Assembly: GCA_019914995.1 (NCBI GenBank)
Contig: CM034130.1
Coordinates: 10,416,001 to 10,480,000, forward strand
Length of the DNA: 64,000 nt
From: Acanthochlamys bracteata
Lineage: Eukaryota; Streptophyta; Magnoliopsida; Pandanales; Velloziaceae
Reading direction: 5' to 3'
A program made the translations under genes and the position numbers. The notes beneath the pieces were generated by a model, which made no database searches, was not told the DNA's origin, and saw only the letters and a list, made by a program, of their open reading frames with translations. Position 1 is the first letter of the stretch. Every line of letters begins with the position of its first letter. This document shows positions 47,537 to 57,543 of the stretch, in pieces.

Positions 47537-48572
47537 ATGTCAGTGAAAGGACGGAAAATTGTGAGGAAAGAAGAAATGGCTGCTCATTATGCCTTTGGTC
47601 CTCTTGAAGACGATGAAATAATAAAGCACCGGCTCTTGACCCGAACCACAACTACCAGGGGTGAACCACCAATTAAAAAGCTTCAGAAAAAGTTTACGGC
47701 TTTTGCACTTGAAATTGACAAGGATGCAGATAATTTTGGCGACTGCGAAAGGCTTTATAAGGCATTTCTGCAAGAGATTGCCACGTTTGAACTACCCCTT
47801 ATCAAAAGTAAAGCAGTTGTTGAAGCAAACCTCCGTGAGAAGGAGGGTTTTAATGAGCTGCAGGATGATATCCAGAAGCAAATATTTCAGGCTCAGACTG
47901 ACATCGAAAATCTGAAGAAAGAACTTGAGGAGAGCAAAATCGAGAGGCAGCATAAGGAAGAGTGCGAGGTGATCAGGAGGCTTATTGCTTTGCAGCCTCC
48001 AAGGTCTGAGACACAGAAGATTATCTCGGACCTTGAGAAGGAAATTGCTCAACTGGAGGCTGAGAATGCTGCGTGCATAAGGACTTTGGACCTTCGAAAG
48101 AAGCAGTTTTCTTTGCTGCTGCACGTGGTGAGTTTTGGATACTTAATTTGATCCTTTATTGGCATAAGGACTTTGGATGCTTATTAGTTCATACTCCTAT
48201 AGTTGAAGCTCATCAGCTGATGCAGATACACCTTTTTAACAAAGCATTGTATCAATTTGTTTCCACGCATGAGCATTACTCGAAAGTTGAATGTTTAAGC
48301 TGTATAAGGATTTCCCTAATTGTTCAATCTAGGAAATATTAGCAGCTGTCCTAGCTACTTAATCCTTATATCTTGGGCAAATCAATTTTCTATGGTTGCT
48401 ACGTTTGGCTGATCTTGTTCTTGTTTCCTAGGTGGAGGAACTGCAGAGTACCATTGAGGATGAGCAGAAGGGGATGGCAGATGAACTGAGGATGGCCCTG
48501 GAAGAACAGAAAAGTAGTGCTGAAAATATTAGTGATGCTGGCGATGGTTCAGAAGCAATGGCTGTTGATTGA
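47537..48572 (+). CDS. THO7: THO complex subunit 7 (THOC7)
   Basis: Two exons (47537-48127 and 48432-48572) join to 243 residues. THOC7 is a coiled-coil subunit of the nuclear THO/TREX complex, which couples transcription to mRNA export and, in plants, affects small-RNA production. The diagnostic block is [20 protein letters not shown] followed by [19 protein letters not shown]. Then come [39 protein letters not shown] and the coiled coil [20 protein letters not shown]. Exon 2 adds [20 protein letters not shown] and a short acidic tail ending MAVD. The length matches plant THO7. The ATG at 47537 ([13 protein letters not shown]) is the first in-frame ATG after a likely 5' UTR intron; a second ATG 36 bases on begins [10 protein letters not shown] and is a possible alternative. 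Confidence 0.94.
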
Positions 48573-49493
48573 TTATGTAACCGCAAGTTATATGTCATGT
48601 AGCCATGTAGGGTCTGTAAAATGTGGATGACATGTTTAGGATTTGTAAACTACATGTACAACTTCAGAACAAAATGTAGGACCTTAGTGTTTTGAGGATA
48701 CACTTTTCCGAGGAATGAGTCTCTGTTTGGATGGAGAAAAGAATTGATGTAGAAGCTATTTTATGTATACCTGTGGCTTGAATCTTGGTTGAACTTTTTT
48801 AAGGAAATTGCAGAGTAATAGAGGTAACACTCGAAACATTTTGCTTTCAGTAGCAATAGATATCCAGCAAAGAAATGTGAGAATATTCCGTGCGTGTGCT
48901 TATACTATGATCTACTTGATCAAAGAACAACGCATGCATTTTGTATATCAGCTTTTAAATCTACCGTTTTTGAGTTTATAATACATACATAAATATTATT
49001 TTTATTTGTTTCAAGTGAACCCGTTTGAAGTGATGCAAAGTTAAAGAATCCCACTAATAATTAATTTAGAGCTCGTTTCACGGTGCTTATATTTATTTTT
49101 TATATTTTTATATTTTTAATAAAAGTTTTTAAATATCGTAATTTAATATAAAAATATAAAAAAATTTTAAATCTTGAGATATTAATGGATAGTTCATAAT
49201 AGTTTACTTATGTAAACCATTTGGAATACCGTACTCCTATTGTTCGTTTTCGACAAAACCAGGATAGGGCACCGAATGTCATAAGAAATGAAGAGGACCC
49301 TTATTGACAAATAAAATATCATAGTGTCTGCTTTTGCAATAAGACCGTCCGCCCATGGGTTTTTCTTCTTCTTCTTTTTCCTCCATTTCTTTCAAGCTCA
49401 CCTTTTTTCGGTTTCTTCCTCTTGACAGTTGATCGATGGCGGGCGGAGTGGGAACAACGGCAGCAGAGGCGGTAGGGACCTGCTGCGGTGGCG
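48573..49493. other. Intergenic, THOC7 to HSF exon, with AT-rich patch
   Basis: THOC7 3' flank followed by an AT-rich patch (about 49075-49180) resembling half of the recurrent AT-rich family. From about 49320 onwards there is a pyrimidine-rich leader before the HSF exon. No gene is seen. Confidence 0.4.
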
Positions 49494-49685
49494 ATGGGTA
49501 CGCCGCCGTTCTTTAGGAAGACTTTCAACATGGTCGATGACCCGGCGACGGACGCTGTCGTTTCTTGGGGCCCGGCGAACACCAGCTTCGTTGTTTGGAG
49601 TCCACCGGAATTTGCTAGAGATTTGCTTCCGGAGTATTTCAAGCACAATAATTTCTCTTCTTTCGTTAGACAGGTCAATACTTAT
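49494..49685 (+). pseudogene. Orphan first exon of an HSFA1-like heat shock factor
   Basis: The exon encodes the N-terminal part of an HSF DNA-binding domain: [20 protein letters not shown], then [20 protein letters not shown] and [20 protein letters not shown], ending after Tyr at ACTTAT|GTAAGT. This is exactly where HSF genes place their conserved DBD intron. HSFA1 proteins are master activators of heat-stress transcription. The expected second exon (GFRKVDPDRWEF, oligomerisation and activation regions) is not visible in the next 5.5 kb; instead there are duplicated segments and B3-domain fragments. An upstream ATG (49436) opens an overlapping 26-codon frame, [15 protein letters not shown], ending in TAG just past the HSF ATG. 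That frame may be a uORF, or the true N-terminus displaced by one base. The gene is judged truncated. Confidence 0.75.
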
Positions 49686-50059
49686 GTAAGTAAGCACGCA
49701 AAGCTAGTTTTTTAAAGTTTCGTTCTATTTTTTGAATTTATTTTTTTTTATTTCTTGAATTTATATTTTCCTCAAAGATTATTTTATTAAAAAATTTGAA
49801 TTTGTGAGTGCCTGTGCAAGCAAGCTGTTTTCAATTTAAAGTTTTCTTCTCTTCTTGAATCTTTGTTGTTGAAATTTGGTTGATCGCTTAGATTTTTCTT
49901 TGTAAAACTTTGATTTTAGAGTTTTTTTGTGTTCCTGGCCTTATTAGAGTAGTGAGTTTCTTGACCTTTTCTGGAATAGTGTTATATTAGAATTGTGAGT
50001 TCTCGTTGTGCAATAGTGGTAGTACTTGCCGGTATTTTTTTCCTTTCTATCTGATCTTA

Positions 50060-50570
50060 TTGGAATAGACGGCGTAATGTAGCTTGTTCTTGGTACATGG
50101 GCTTCTGTAGGGGTCGAGTTGAGATCTTATTGCAGTTTTGCTTGTTGAATCTTCACTAAAAGCTTAGTTGGAAGATGGATTATTGTTCACTTTTGTAGGT
50201 CATATCCTTTTGAGTTTGACATGCTTGACTGTAAGGGCTTATTGATCCCTTGACTCTCTTAGCTAATCAGCTTAATGTGAGAACTTGTTGATGAATCACA
50301 AGGGACAGTCATATAGCAGAGAAATAACATACTTCTTTAAAACACGGTATGTTGTATAGCATGATAAATAACAACATACTGTATGCAACAGTGCAGAAAA
50401 ATTCTTCCTTAATTAAAAATTTTAAAGATAAAATGTTTTTTGGCTTTCTTGGGGTAATGAGGCATTTATCATGAAGTATGTCTTGTGTGAGTTACTCTCA
50501 TGTCAGGAAAATCAATTTGGGAATAGGTTAAAAAACAGTACAGTAACAGCAGCAGTTGAAAAGCATTCAT
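50060..50570 (+). repeat. Direct repeat, copy 1
   Basis: It begins TTGGAATAGACGGCGTAATG and includes GGGGTCGAGTTGAGATCTTA, CTTAGCTAATCAGCTTAAT and AAAACACGGTATGTTGTATA, ending GTTGAAAAGCATTCAT. The same phrases recur in the same order and orientation at 53192-53656 with scattered differences and a short internal deletion. The copies are about 3.1 kb apart. Confidence 0.9.
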
Positions 50571-50960
50571 TCAATTCAATACTTCACCAAAGCAGCAGCT
50601 GAACAAGTACTGCTTTCAATTCAAAAACTTGTCTTTTTTGTTTGCTTTAAATTTTACAGTGGTCTGCAGCTGTACCCTTCTCATACTAACTCTTTTCACT
50701 TCTATGAGATGTAAATATTATCTATACTTTTTCTACGAACTTTTGTTTAGCCTGCCTTTTATTTCTGAAATGAGAAAATATACTATACCGTAGACTGTAT
50801 GGACATTGTTCTTATGCAAGTGTGGTATATGTTATTTTCTCAGTAGAAAAAGGTTTTATCTGATGTATGAGGTGATCTATGTGATTGCTATGCTTTTGAA
50901 TATATTGGCCCTTTCTTTTTCTTTTCTCAGAAAATAAAAGCTGGTCATCGAGGCAAACTA

Positions 50961-51096
50961 CCAGTGATGGAGTCGAGCTCATCATCTGAACAATCAACCA
51001 GTAATGCAGGTATTAATTCTAAGTTATTCCAGTGATGGAGTCAAGTTCATCATCTGAACAATCAACCAGTAAATACAGGTATTAATTCTAAGTTCT
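50961..51096 (+). repeat. 68-bp tandem duplication of B3-locus sequence
   Basis: Two adjacent units (50961-51028 and 51029-51096), each starting CCAGTGATGGAGTC and containing TCATCATCTGAACAATCAAC and GGTATTAATTCTAAGTT. The first unit joins an open reading stretch (KLPVMESSSSSEQST) followed by a GT donor-like site, so it may be a decayed exon end that was duplicated. Confidence 0.85.
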
Positions 51097-51161
51097 TGGC
51101 ACTAAGTTTTCCGATTCATGCAGGATTGGGCAGATAAGAGTTTCGTTACAAGCATGAAGCA

Positions 51162-51423
51162 TCACTCTGGCTTGAGACTCTTCTTAGAAGAGTTAGGAAT
51201 GCCTCCAACGAGAATCCACACCCTCATCTCCAGAGGATGTTTCTTCATGAGCTCAAAAACACAGCCGTCCCTAACTCGCAACTTGTTCTCTTGCACAAAG
51301 TATCGCCAAGCAGAGCAGAATCTCTTTAGTACGCGATCTCCGTAGTACATCATTTGCCAAATCTTGTCCTTGTAATGAGCATGATAGATACATCTGCACA
51401 TGGAAGATTTGGAAAGAAACGCC
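51162..51423 (-). pseudogene. B3-domain exon, copy A (inverted)
   Basis: On the minus strand, after an acceptor (CCTAG|GCG), the frame reads AFLSKSSMCRCIYHAHYKDK, then MMYYGDRVLKRFCSAWRYFV and ENKLRVRDGCVFELMKKHPL, to a stop. The W-R-x-F-V ... L-R-V-x-D-x-C-V-F-E-L pattern is the C-terminal half of a plant B3 DNA-binding domain (REM type). Earlier exons are not found on this strand, so this is a fragment. It is mirrored by copy B at 52904-53164. Confidence 0.75.
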
Positions 51424-52458
51424 TAGGTATTGACTACAATAAAAAAGATTGAAATGAACACTTAGTAATATGAGTTTGATGTCTGAACGGTTGTATTTGG
51501 ATGTCTTATTAACATGGTTGTAGTAGAGTTGTCATGCAACTACATCAATAAGAGGCATGCATTTACATGAATGAAGTAAAATGAATCCTGATATCAGTTT
51601 TAACTTGTTGATGAATAGATTACTGAATGTTTAGGCCTGTAGCATCGTTTTATTTCCTTTACTAACATAAGACACTTTTCTCTCGAACCTTTTGACTAAA
51701 GTAGGAAAGTGGCCCTGTTCTAACTCTTGCTTTTCTTTCATTGCACGTTTTTGGGAGAAAGAAAAGAGTGAAGAGCTACAGTAGGTTTTCTCGCTGCTAC
51801 CCATTCTCTCTGATCTCACAAAAAACAATGGTAATATTTTTTTCCTTCTCTTTTTAAGATTTCCACACTGTACTCCTGTTTTTTTGTTTTTAAATGTTTG
51901 CCCTTGAAGTAAGTTTTCCTTGTTTATACTGTCAAAATAGTTATCTTTCTGTTCTTTTGTGTAGAAATACCTTTGGTAGCTCAATAACAGTATAACAAAT
52001 CTGTTGTTTGCTCTTCGAAGTTTGTTTGCCTTTTTTATTTGACAAACAACTTTGGAGAAGAAATTCTTTAAAGTTTATGTACAGAAGCTAATAAATTTTA
52101 AATTTTGAGTAAGTTTATATCATATACAGGTTATACTTTTTGCCCTTTTTCTGTATTAGGGAAAACAAAAAACTGTGACCCTTTATTTGAACTAATTTTA
52201 AATGAAGAAAAAAAAAAATGAAAAATTGTGACCTTTTCTGTCAAGGGCTCTTGCTAGTTTTTAAGACATTTTAAGTAATTCCTCCCAGCACACTGTTGGC
52301 ATTAGAGATAATCAAGAAACTATCCTGTTTTTGGAATTATCCAACAAGTTCCAAAGCAGCAAGAACATAAAAGATCCAACAAGATTCATTGTCTTGTTCA
52401 TTGAGGTAGTTGTTAATATTGATATTGAGCAGTAGTTTTACATTATATGCTATTTCAG

Positions 52459-53164
52459 GATGCTAAATGTCCGAATGATGAAAAAGAACTCGTACTGGAA
52501 ACAGCAAACTTCCTGCAGTTGACTGTAGCTGCTCCTCCCAGGAATCAAACAATCTCTCCTCTAAGTGTATGTTCCTCTTGTTTCTATACACAGGTAACGC
52601 TAGTTTAGATACTCGATATATGTATATAGTCACGAAAGAAACATGACTGAAACATAAATCTGATTGGCCATTATTGTGAATGTTTTTGAAGCTGGTTGTC
52701 CACAAGATGAAGTGCTACGACTTTCTGGAAAACCCTTATTCACATGCATCATGACAAAGTGCAATGGGAAACCACCTTATCTGCTAGTAAGCTTTTGCTT
52801 GAAGTTTTAAATCCCAAACAGTTCTTCTATGCTCGAACAGACTACTATTACTATATGCTAATAAGTGTTCATTTCAATTTTTTGTTTCGCAATTGACACC
52901 TAGGCGTTTCTTGCCAAATCTTTCATGTGCAGTTGTACCTGTCATGCTATTTACAAGGACAAAATTAAGCAAATGATGTACTACGGAGATCGCGTACCAA
53001 AAAGATTATGGTTTGCTTGGCGATACTTTGTGCAAGATAACAAGTCGCGAGTCGGGAACGACTGTATTTTTGAGCTCATGAAGAAACATCCTCTGGAGAT
53101 GAAGGTGTGGATTCTCGATGAAGAAATTTCTAACTCTTCTAAGAAGCGTCTCAAGCTAGATTGA
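52459..53164 (+). pseudogene. B3-domain gene fragment, copy B
   Basis: Three exon-like pieces lie in order. 52459 to about 52575 reads DAKCPNDEKELVLETANF and ends at an AGT|GTATGT donor. 52692-52796 contains GCPQDEVLRLSGKPLFTCIM and GKPPYLL before a GTAAGC donor. 52904-53164 reads AFLAKSFMCSCTCHAIYKDK, then MMYYGDRVPKRLWFAWRYFV and DNKSRVGNDCIFELMKKHPL, to TGA. SGKPLFTCIM ... PPYLL followed by WRYFV ... CIFEL is a B3 domain split by an intron, as in REM-type transcription factors. The phase between the first two pieces does not match, and no start region is found, so the copy looks incomplete. Confidence 0.65.
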
Positions 53165-53191
53165 TGCTTCATGCTTGTAACGAATCTCTTA

Positions 53192-53656
53192 TTTGGAATA
53201 GACGGCATAATGTACATGGGCTTCTTTAGGGGTCGAGTTGAGATCTTATTGCAGTTTTGCTTGTTGAATCTTCACTCAGAGCTTAGTTGGATAGATGGAT
53301 TATTGTTCACTTTTGTAGGTCATATCCTTTTGAATTTCACATGCTTGATTGTAAGGGTTTGATGATCCCATGACTCTCTTAGCTAATCAGCTTAATATGA
53401 GAACTTGTTGATGAAACACAAGGGACAATCATATAGCATGAGAAATAACGTACTTCTTTAAAACACGGTATGTTGTATAGCATGTTGAATAACAGCATAC
53501 TGTATGCAACAGTGAAGAAAAATTCTTCGTTAAATTAAAATTTTTTTTTAAAAAAAAAGTTTTGGACGTTGTGCGAGTTTCTCTCATGTCAGGAAAATCA
53601 ATTTGGGAGTAGGTTAAATAACAGTACAGTAACAGCAGCAGTTGAAAAGCATTCAT
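53192..53656 (+). repeat. Direct repeat, copy 2
   Basis: Second copy of the 50060-50570 segment, beginning TTTGGAATAGACGGCATAAT immediately downstream of the B3 copy B stop. It shares the markers GGGGTCGAGTTGAGATCTTA and AAAACACGGTATGTTGTATA. Confidence 0.9.
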
Positions 53657-55207
53657 CTGCAGAAACAACTGCTCCCGTTGACTGCTGGCCGTAGTGGGGA
53701 GGAATCAAATGAGCCCTTGGAATATATTAGTGCTCTTGTTCTATGTTCTGCATCCTGAAGACCTGTTGTGTGATCTTGATAATATTTCAAGGGAGACGCA
53801 ATACAACTCGGAAGCTTTCAATGTCAAAACTCCCAACGCACTCTCTACTGGACAGTGTTCTCTTTAGTTATTATATCTAGAGAAACAGAAAGCTTTAATT
53901 CACTGCTACTGTGAGTATTCTTTGTTCGTTTCATACATTCACATCTACTACTTGATATTTTCTCGTTTATGCTTAATTATACAAGAATCTTAACACCAAG
54001 ATATTGGCAAAATCAGTAAAATCAGATAAGAACTACGAAATTTGTTTAGATTGGTTTACAATCCATTATTAGAATTTAGAGCGAAAGTTACAAGGGTGAT
54101 GGAATAAGAAATCGTTACTAAGTAAAAAGTTCAGCAGACACATGCAGTAACTCTTCTGCTTCGAAACTTCTATTTGAAGATTTATTCACCTGAAACCACA
54201 AAGATCAACATTGTTACAATATGCCGAAATGCAAGAATACTCGAGTAGATGCATTGTAGTTCTTGAAACCATGAATAGGTTAATACGGCAGCAATGATAT
54301 GGTAAAAGGACAATAATCGGCTATTAGAAGTTCAAGAAAATAAACATTGCATATTGTGCATCATCAAAAAATTGAGGCTCTTCATAAAAATTAGATAAAG
54401 CACGCATTCTTGATAATTCTATTTCTGGCAAGCTTACTCTCTGTTGGTACAAAAAGCAACAAGAAAGAGATAGAGAGCTCCAAGACACGTCACTTTAATG
54501 AGTCTGCACATTGGTAGAGAATCATAAGCATAGCGCCTTGGAGAATCATGCACATTGAGGGAGCACATAGAATTCAATACAGTGTCGAAGGAAGAAACAG
54601 CTTAAACAATGATAGCAAGAAAAGGATCGCTTAAAGCACCTAACATTCAAAATATTAGTTTCCAAGTGCCATAAGAAGGTTCAAGCATTTCGTTTTGCTA
54701 GAACTGCAGCAAAATCAAGAAGACCTCAGTTTGCTAGACATTGGAGCAACTCCGTGGGATTGCTAGAAGCAAAGCATTTCTAACAAATTTCAAAATTAAA
54801 ACAATAGATATCTTTTTATTCAAGCTTTTGCAGGTTTAAGGTTCTTTAACAAATACTTCATAAAATTCCACACGTACAGAGAAGTCTTCTAGTTAGTCTT
54901 CTAGTTAGTAGCATTATTTGGCTGCATCACCTAATGCTTGCTGAATAAAGAATAACTATCAAGCTTACTAGTAAGAGGCTTCATGGATCACAAGTAGGCA
55001 AACGCAGTCTACCTAATCCTAGTAGAAATTGAAATCAGTAGATTTGTTCCTACTCCAGCAAGCTGTAGCCTAGCAAACTGAATTTATCAGAAGTACATCG
55101 AATGTACATTTAAAGTGAAAGATATGATTAAGAAAAGATGAGAGGTTTAAAGCACGACAAGAGAAACTGAACCTTATCTTAATTGGATTGAGAAGTTCAG
55201 ACCACAC

Positions 55208-56368
55208 TCAGGCTTCCTGTGCCTCCTTCTTTGGGCCTACAGAATAAAGAAACAGTCACAGCATGTCTCCAAAGTTAGACCCAGTTCAGCAACGGTAAGA
55301 ACTACCAAGAAAACAAGCACTTATTGAGGTCAGGCATTGCATTTTCCAGACAAAATTCAATGAAGAAACAAAAGAATCATAATGGTAAGTACTAAGGCAC
55401 TTAGAAATGAGAGAAAAAAACAAAACAAGAACAAAGTTCCCATCAATTGTGTAGCCTTTCTTTTGCAAATCCATGCATAAATCATATTGAAAAGTAGTGT
55501 TCTAAGAAATGCTCACTAGTTCTGTGGATGAAGTAGGACCAACATTGTGATTAGCCAAACAGAATCGAAGAAATTGCAATATAATATAAAAATGTATAAA
55601 AATATACACAGGTATAGAAATGCAAATGGTATCAACATGTAAAAAGAAAGTTGACACTTAAATTCAAATACCATCAATTTACTATAACAAAAAACAAAAA
55701 AACCTTGCAAGTAACACAAGTTAAGAACATGTAAGAATCAATAACATAACCAGACTCGGACATAACAAAAATTTCAATATCACACCCAAAAGCTATTCAA
55801 ATACCATCATCCACATGATCATCAATCAACATTAAAATTGAGAAAGCTTAGGTTACTCCTACTAAGAACTTCACTAGCAGGGTATAGTTCATGAGCTCGC
55901 TGATCAATGTAACAAAAAACGCAACCACCACTGAAACACCAACAGCACCAAATTAACAACAGAACACAAATCCTTATCAAAAGTCCACCAAAAATAGCAC
56001 TGTAGTCCATATAGCCAGTGATCCTTCTACAAAAACTCAATCCGTAAAACTAGAAAAATCAACAACAACAAAAAATTACCATGGAGTTCATAGGGGCGGT
56101 GATCTTTGCCCCACCCAACCCCGCGCGTAGATTCGAGATACTGATCAACGAGGTGCCTACACTTCTGCCGATGATTCACACCTTCAATCCTGTAGCACCA
56201 CCGCAGCTTCTCCCTGATTATCTTCGCTGTCTCGATTTGGATCCATTTCTCACGAACCAAATGCTCTCTCATCTCCAGCATCGCTACCGGATCACCGTAC
56301 GGGTTGTTCGGGTCGAACCCGTCCGGCGGTGATTCATCGAACTCAACCTTAGCGCTTCGTCGCACCAT
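55208..56368 (-). CDS. NADH dehydrogenase 1 beta subunit 10 (NDUFB10/PDSW)
   Basis: Two exons (56368-56080 and 55236-55208) join to 105 residues, the usual length in plants. NDUFB10 is a small accessory subunit of mitochondrial respiratory complex I, in the distal membrane arm. Characteristic blocks are FDESPPDGFDPNNPYGDPVA, MLEMREHLVREKWIQIETAK, IIREKLRWCYRIEGVNHRQK, CRHLVDQYLESTRGVGWGKD and HRPYELHG. The second exon is only 29 nt, adding PKKEAQEA and the stop; the splice codon G|GC is in frame. Two cysteines of the CYRxEGVNHxQKC pattern are conserved. The nuclear-encoded protein lacks an obvious cleavable presequence, as usual for this subunit. Confidence 0.95.
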
Positions 56369-57543
56369 CTCCCAGGTGGCTGCTGCTCTGCTCCGCCGAC
56401 GGCAATTGACTTCGTCGGGGTTAGAACTTTTGGATTAAGATTTGCGAGATTGTTGAGCCGGACAGTAAAGTAAATAGAGCCCATGAATAGTCCCATGAGT
56501 GATTGATATGAAGTTAATGCCCTTTAACTGAACCCTTGAACCAATTAAGAAAGTAATTTTTAATTTTTAATTTTTAATTTACATTTTATAAAATTTTTAT
56601 AATTTTTTATAAAATTTATTTAAAATTTTAAAAAATATAAAAATTTTACGTTCTATAATTTTATTATTATTATTTTTAAATAAAAAAACTAAAATTTATT
56701 TTTAAAAAGATTTTTCAAGACCATTTTCAATCAAATGTTAGAATTGGTGTATACTGCTATCTACTTGGTTTGAGATCTACGTAGCGCCTTTCGCCCCATA
56801 CATTATGGATCTCACTCACATAAGTGAACTGTAACGAACAACTGAGAAGCTCTTTTGTGTCGGGCGTGAAATATCTACGTATTTAGATTGGTATTATTTT
56901 GGGCTCCTTTAAACCTATGAGAAGCCTATTTCTGGCGGCCTGGTAAATACTTGTTTGGAGTAGATATCTAACCGCGGCGAGTCCATTTGTGTTGGGCTTG
57001 ATGTATACTTTTGACATATGCTTGTTCATAGTTATACTATATTAACAGAAACAACAGAAACTACCATTATCAGAAACATAGATAATTGCATGCACTGGCA
57101 GAACAGCTTTGTACATCCTTGAATGTTGATACTTCTCTCAACATTAACCACAAAATAATTTCTCTCCACATTTTTCACTCATCAGACGCTCCACGCCGAA
57201 ATCATCATCAAAGTACGAACTTACTTAGTCGCAGTTTATCTGTTAACGGCTGTTTACAAAGCGAACAACTCAACAAAACTGAAGAGAACTAAGAAAATGA
57301 AAAAGCCAGAAACCTATCGACAAAAGTTTCCTGAAAGGAATCTCGGATTCAAAAATTTTGTTCCTTTTACTACCTGCTACTAGCTGTCAGCTCCACCAGA
57401 TCATGTTAACAGCTATAAGCTTATTGTCATAGAATAAACAGAAAATCAATCGAGTATTGATGCCTTTATACCATCAGCCTCATTATCTGGTTTGAGTAGG
57501 CCAGATGCATAGAAACTGCTCCTAGTTCTGGAATCCGGCGTGA
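56369..57543. other. Intergenic with AT-rich MITE-like element
   Basis: The region upstream of NDUFB10 and downstream of the next minus-strand gene. An AT-rich block at about 56550-56740 belongs to the recurrent family, with AATTTTTAATTTTTAATTT and TTTTATAAAATTTATTTAAA. No gene is supported. Confidence 0.45.
56550..56740. repeat. AT-rich MITE-like element
   Basis: Starts with AAGTAATTTTTAATTTTTAA, has a core of TTATAATTTTTTATAAAATT and ATTATTATTATTTTTAAAT, and ends near TTTTCAATCAAATG. It matches the cores at 20778 and 21345. The inverted edges are less clear than in other copies. Confidence 0.45.

Larger units (their letters stand above)
49686..55207. other. Rearranged region after the HSF exon, then plain intergenic DNA
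   Basis: Between 50.06 and 53.66 kb there are a direct repeat pair, an inverted repeat pair containing B3-domain coding sequence and a small tandem duplication, listed separately. The spacer 51480-52450 and the stretch 53670-55207 hold no recognised gene. 53670-53880 may contain further decayed pieces of the B3 locus, since a short part resembles 52520-52560. 54.1-55.2 kb is the 3' flank of the NDUFB10 gene. Confidence 0.45.
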
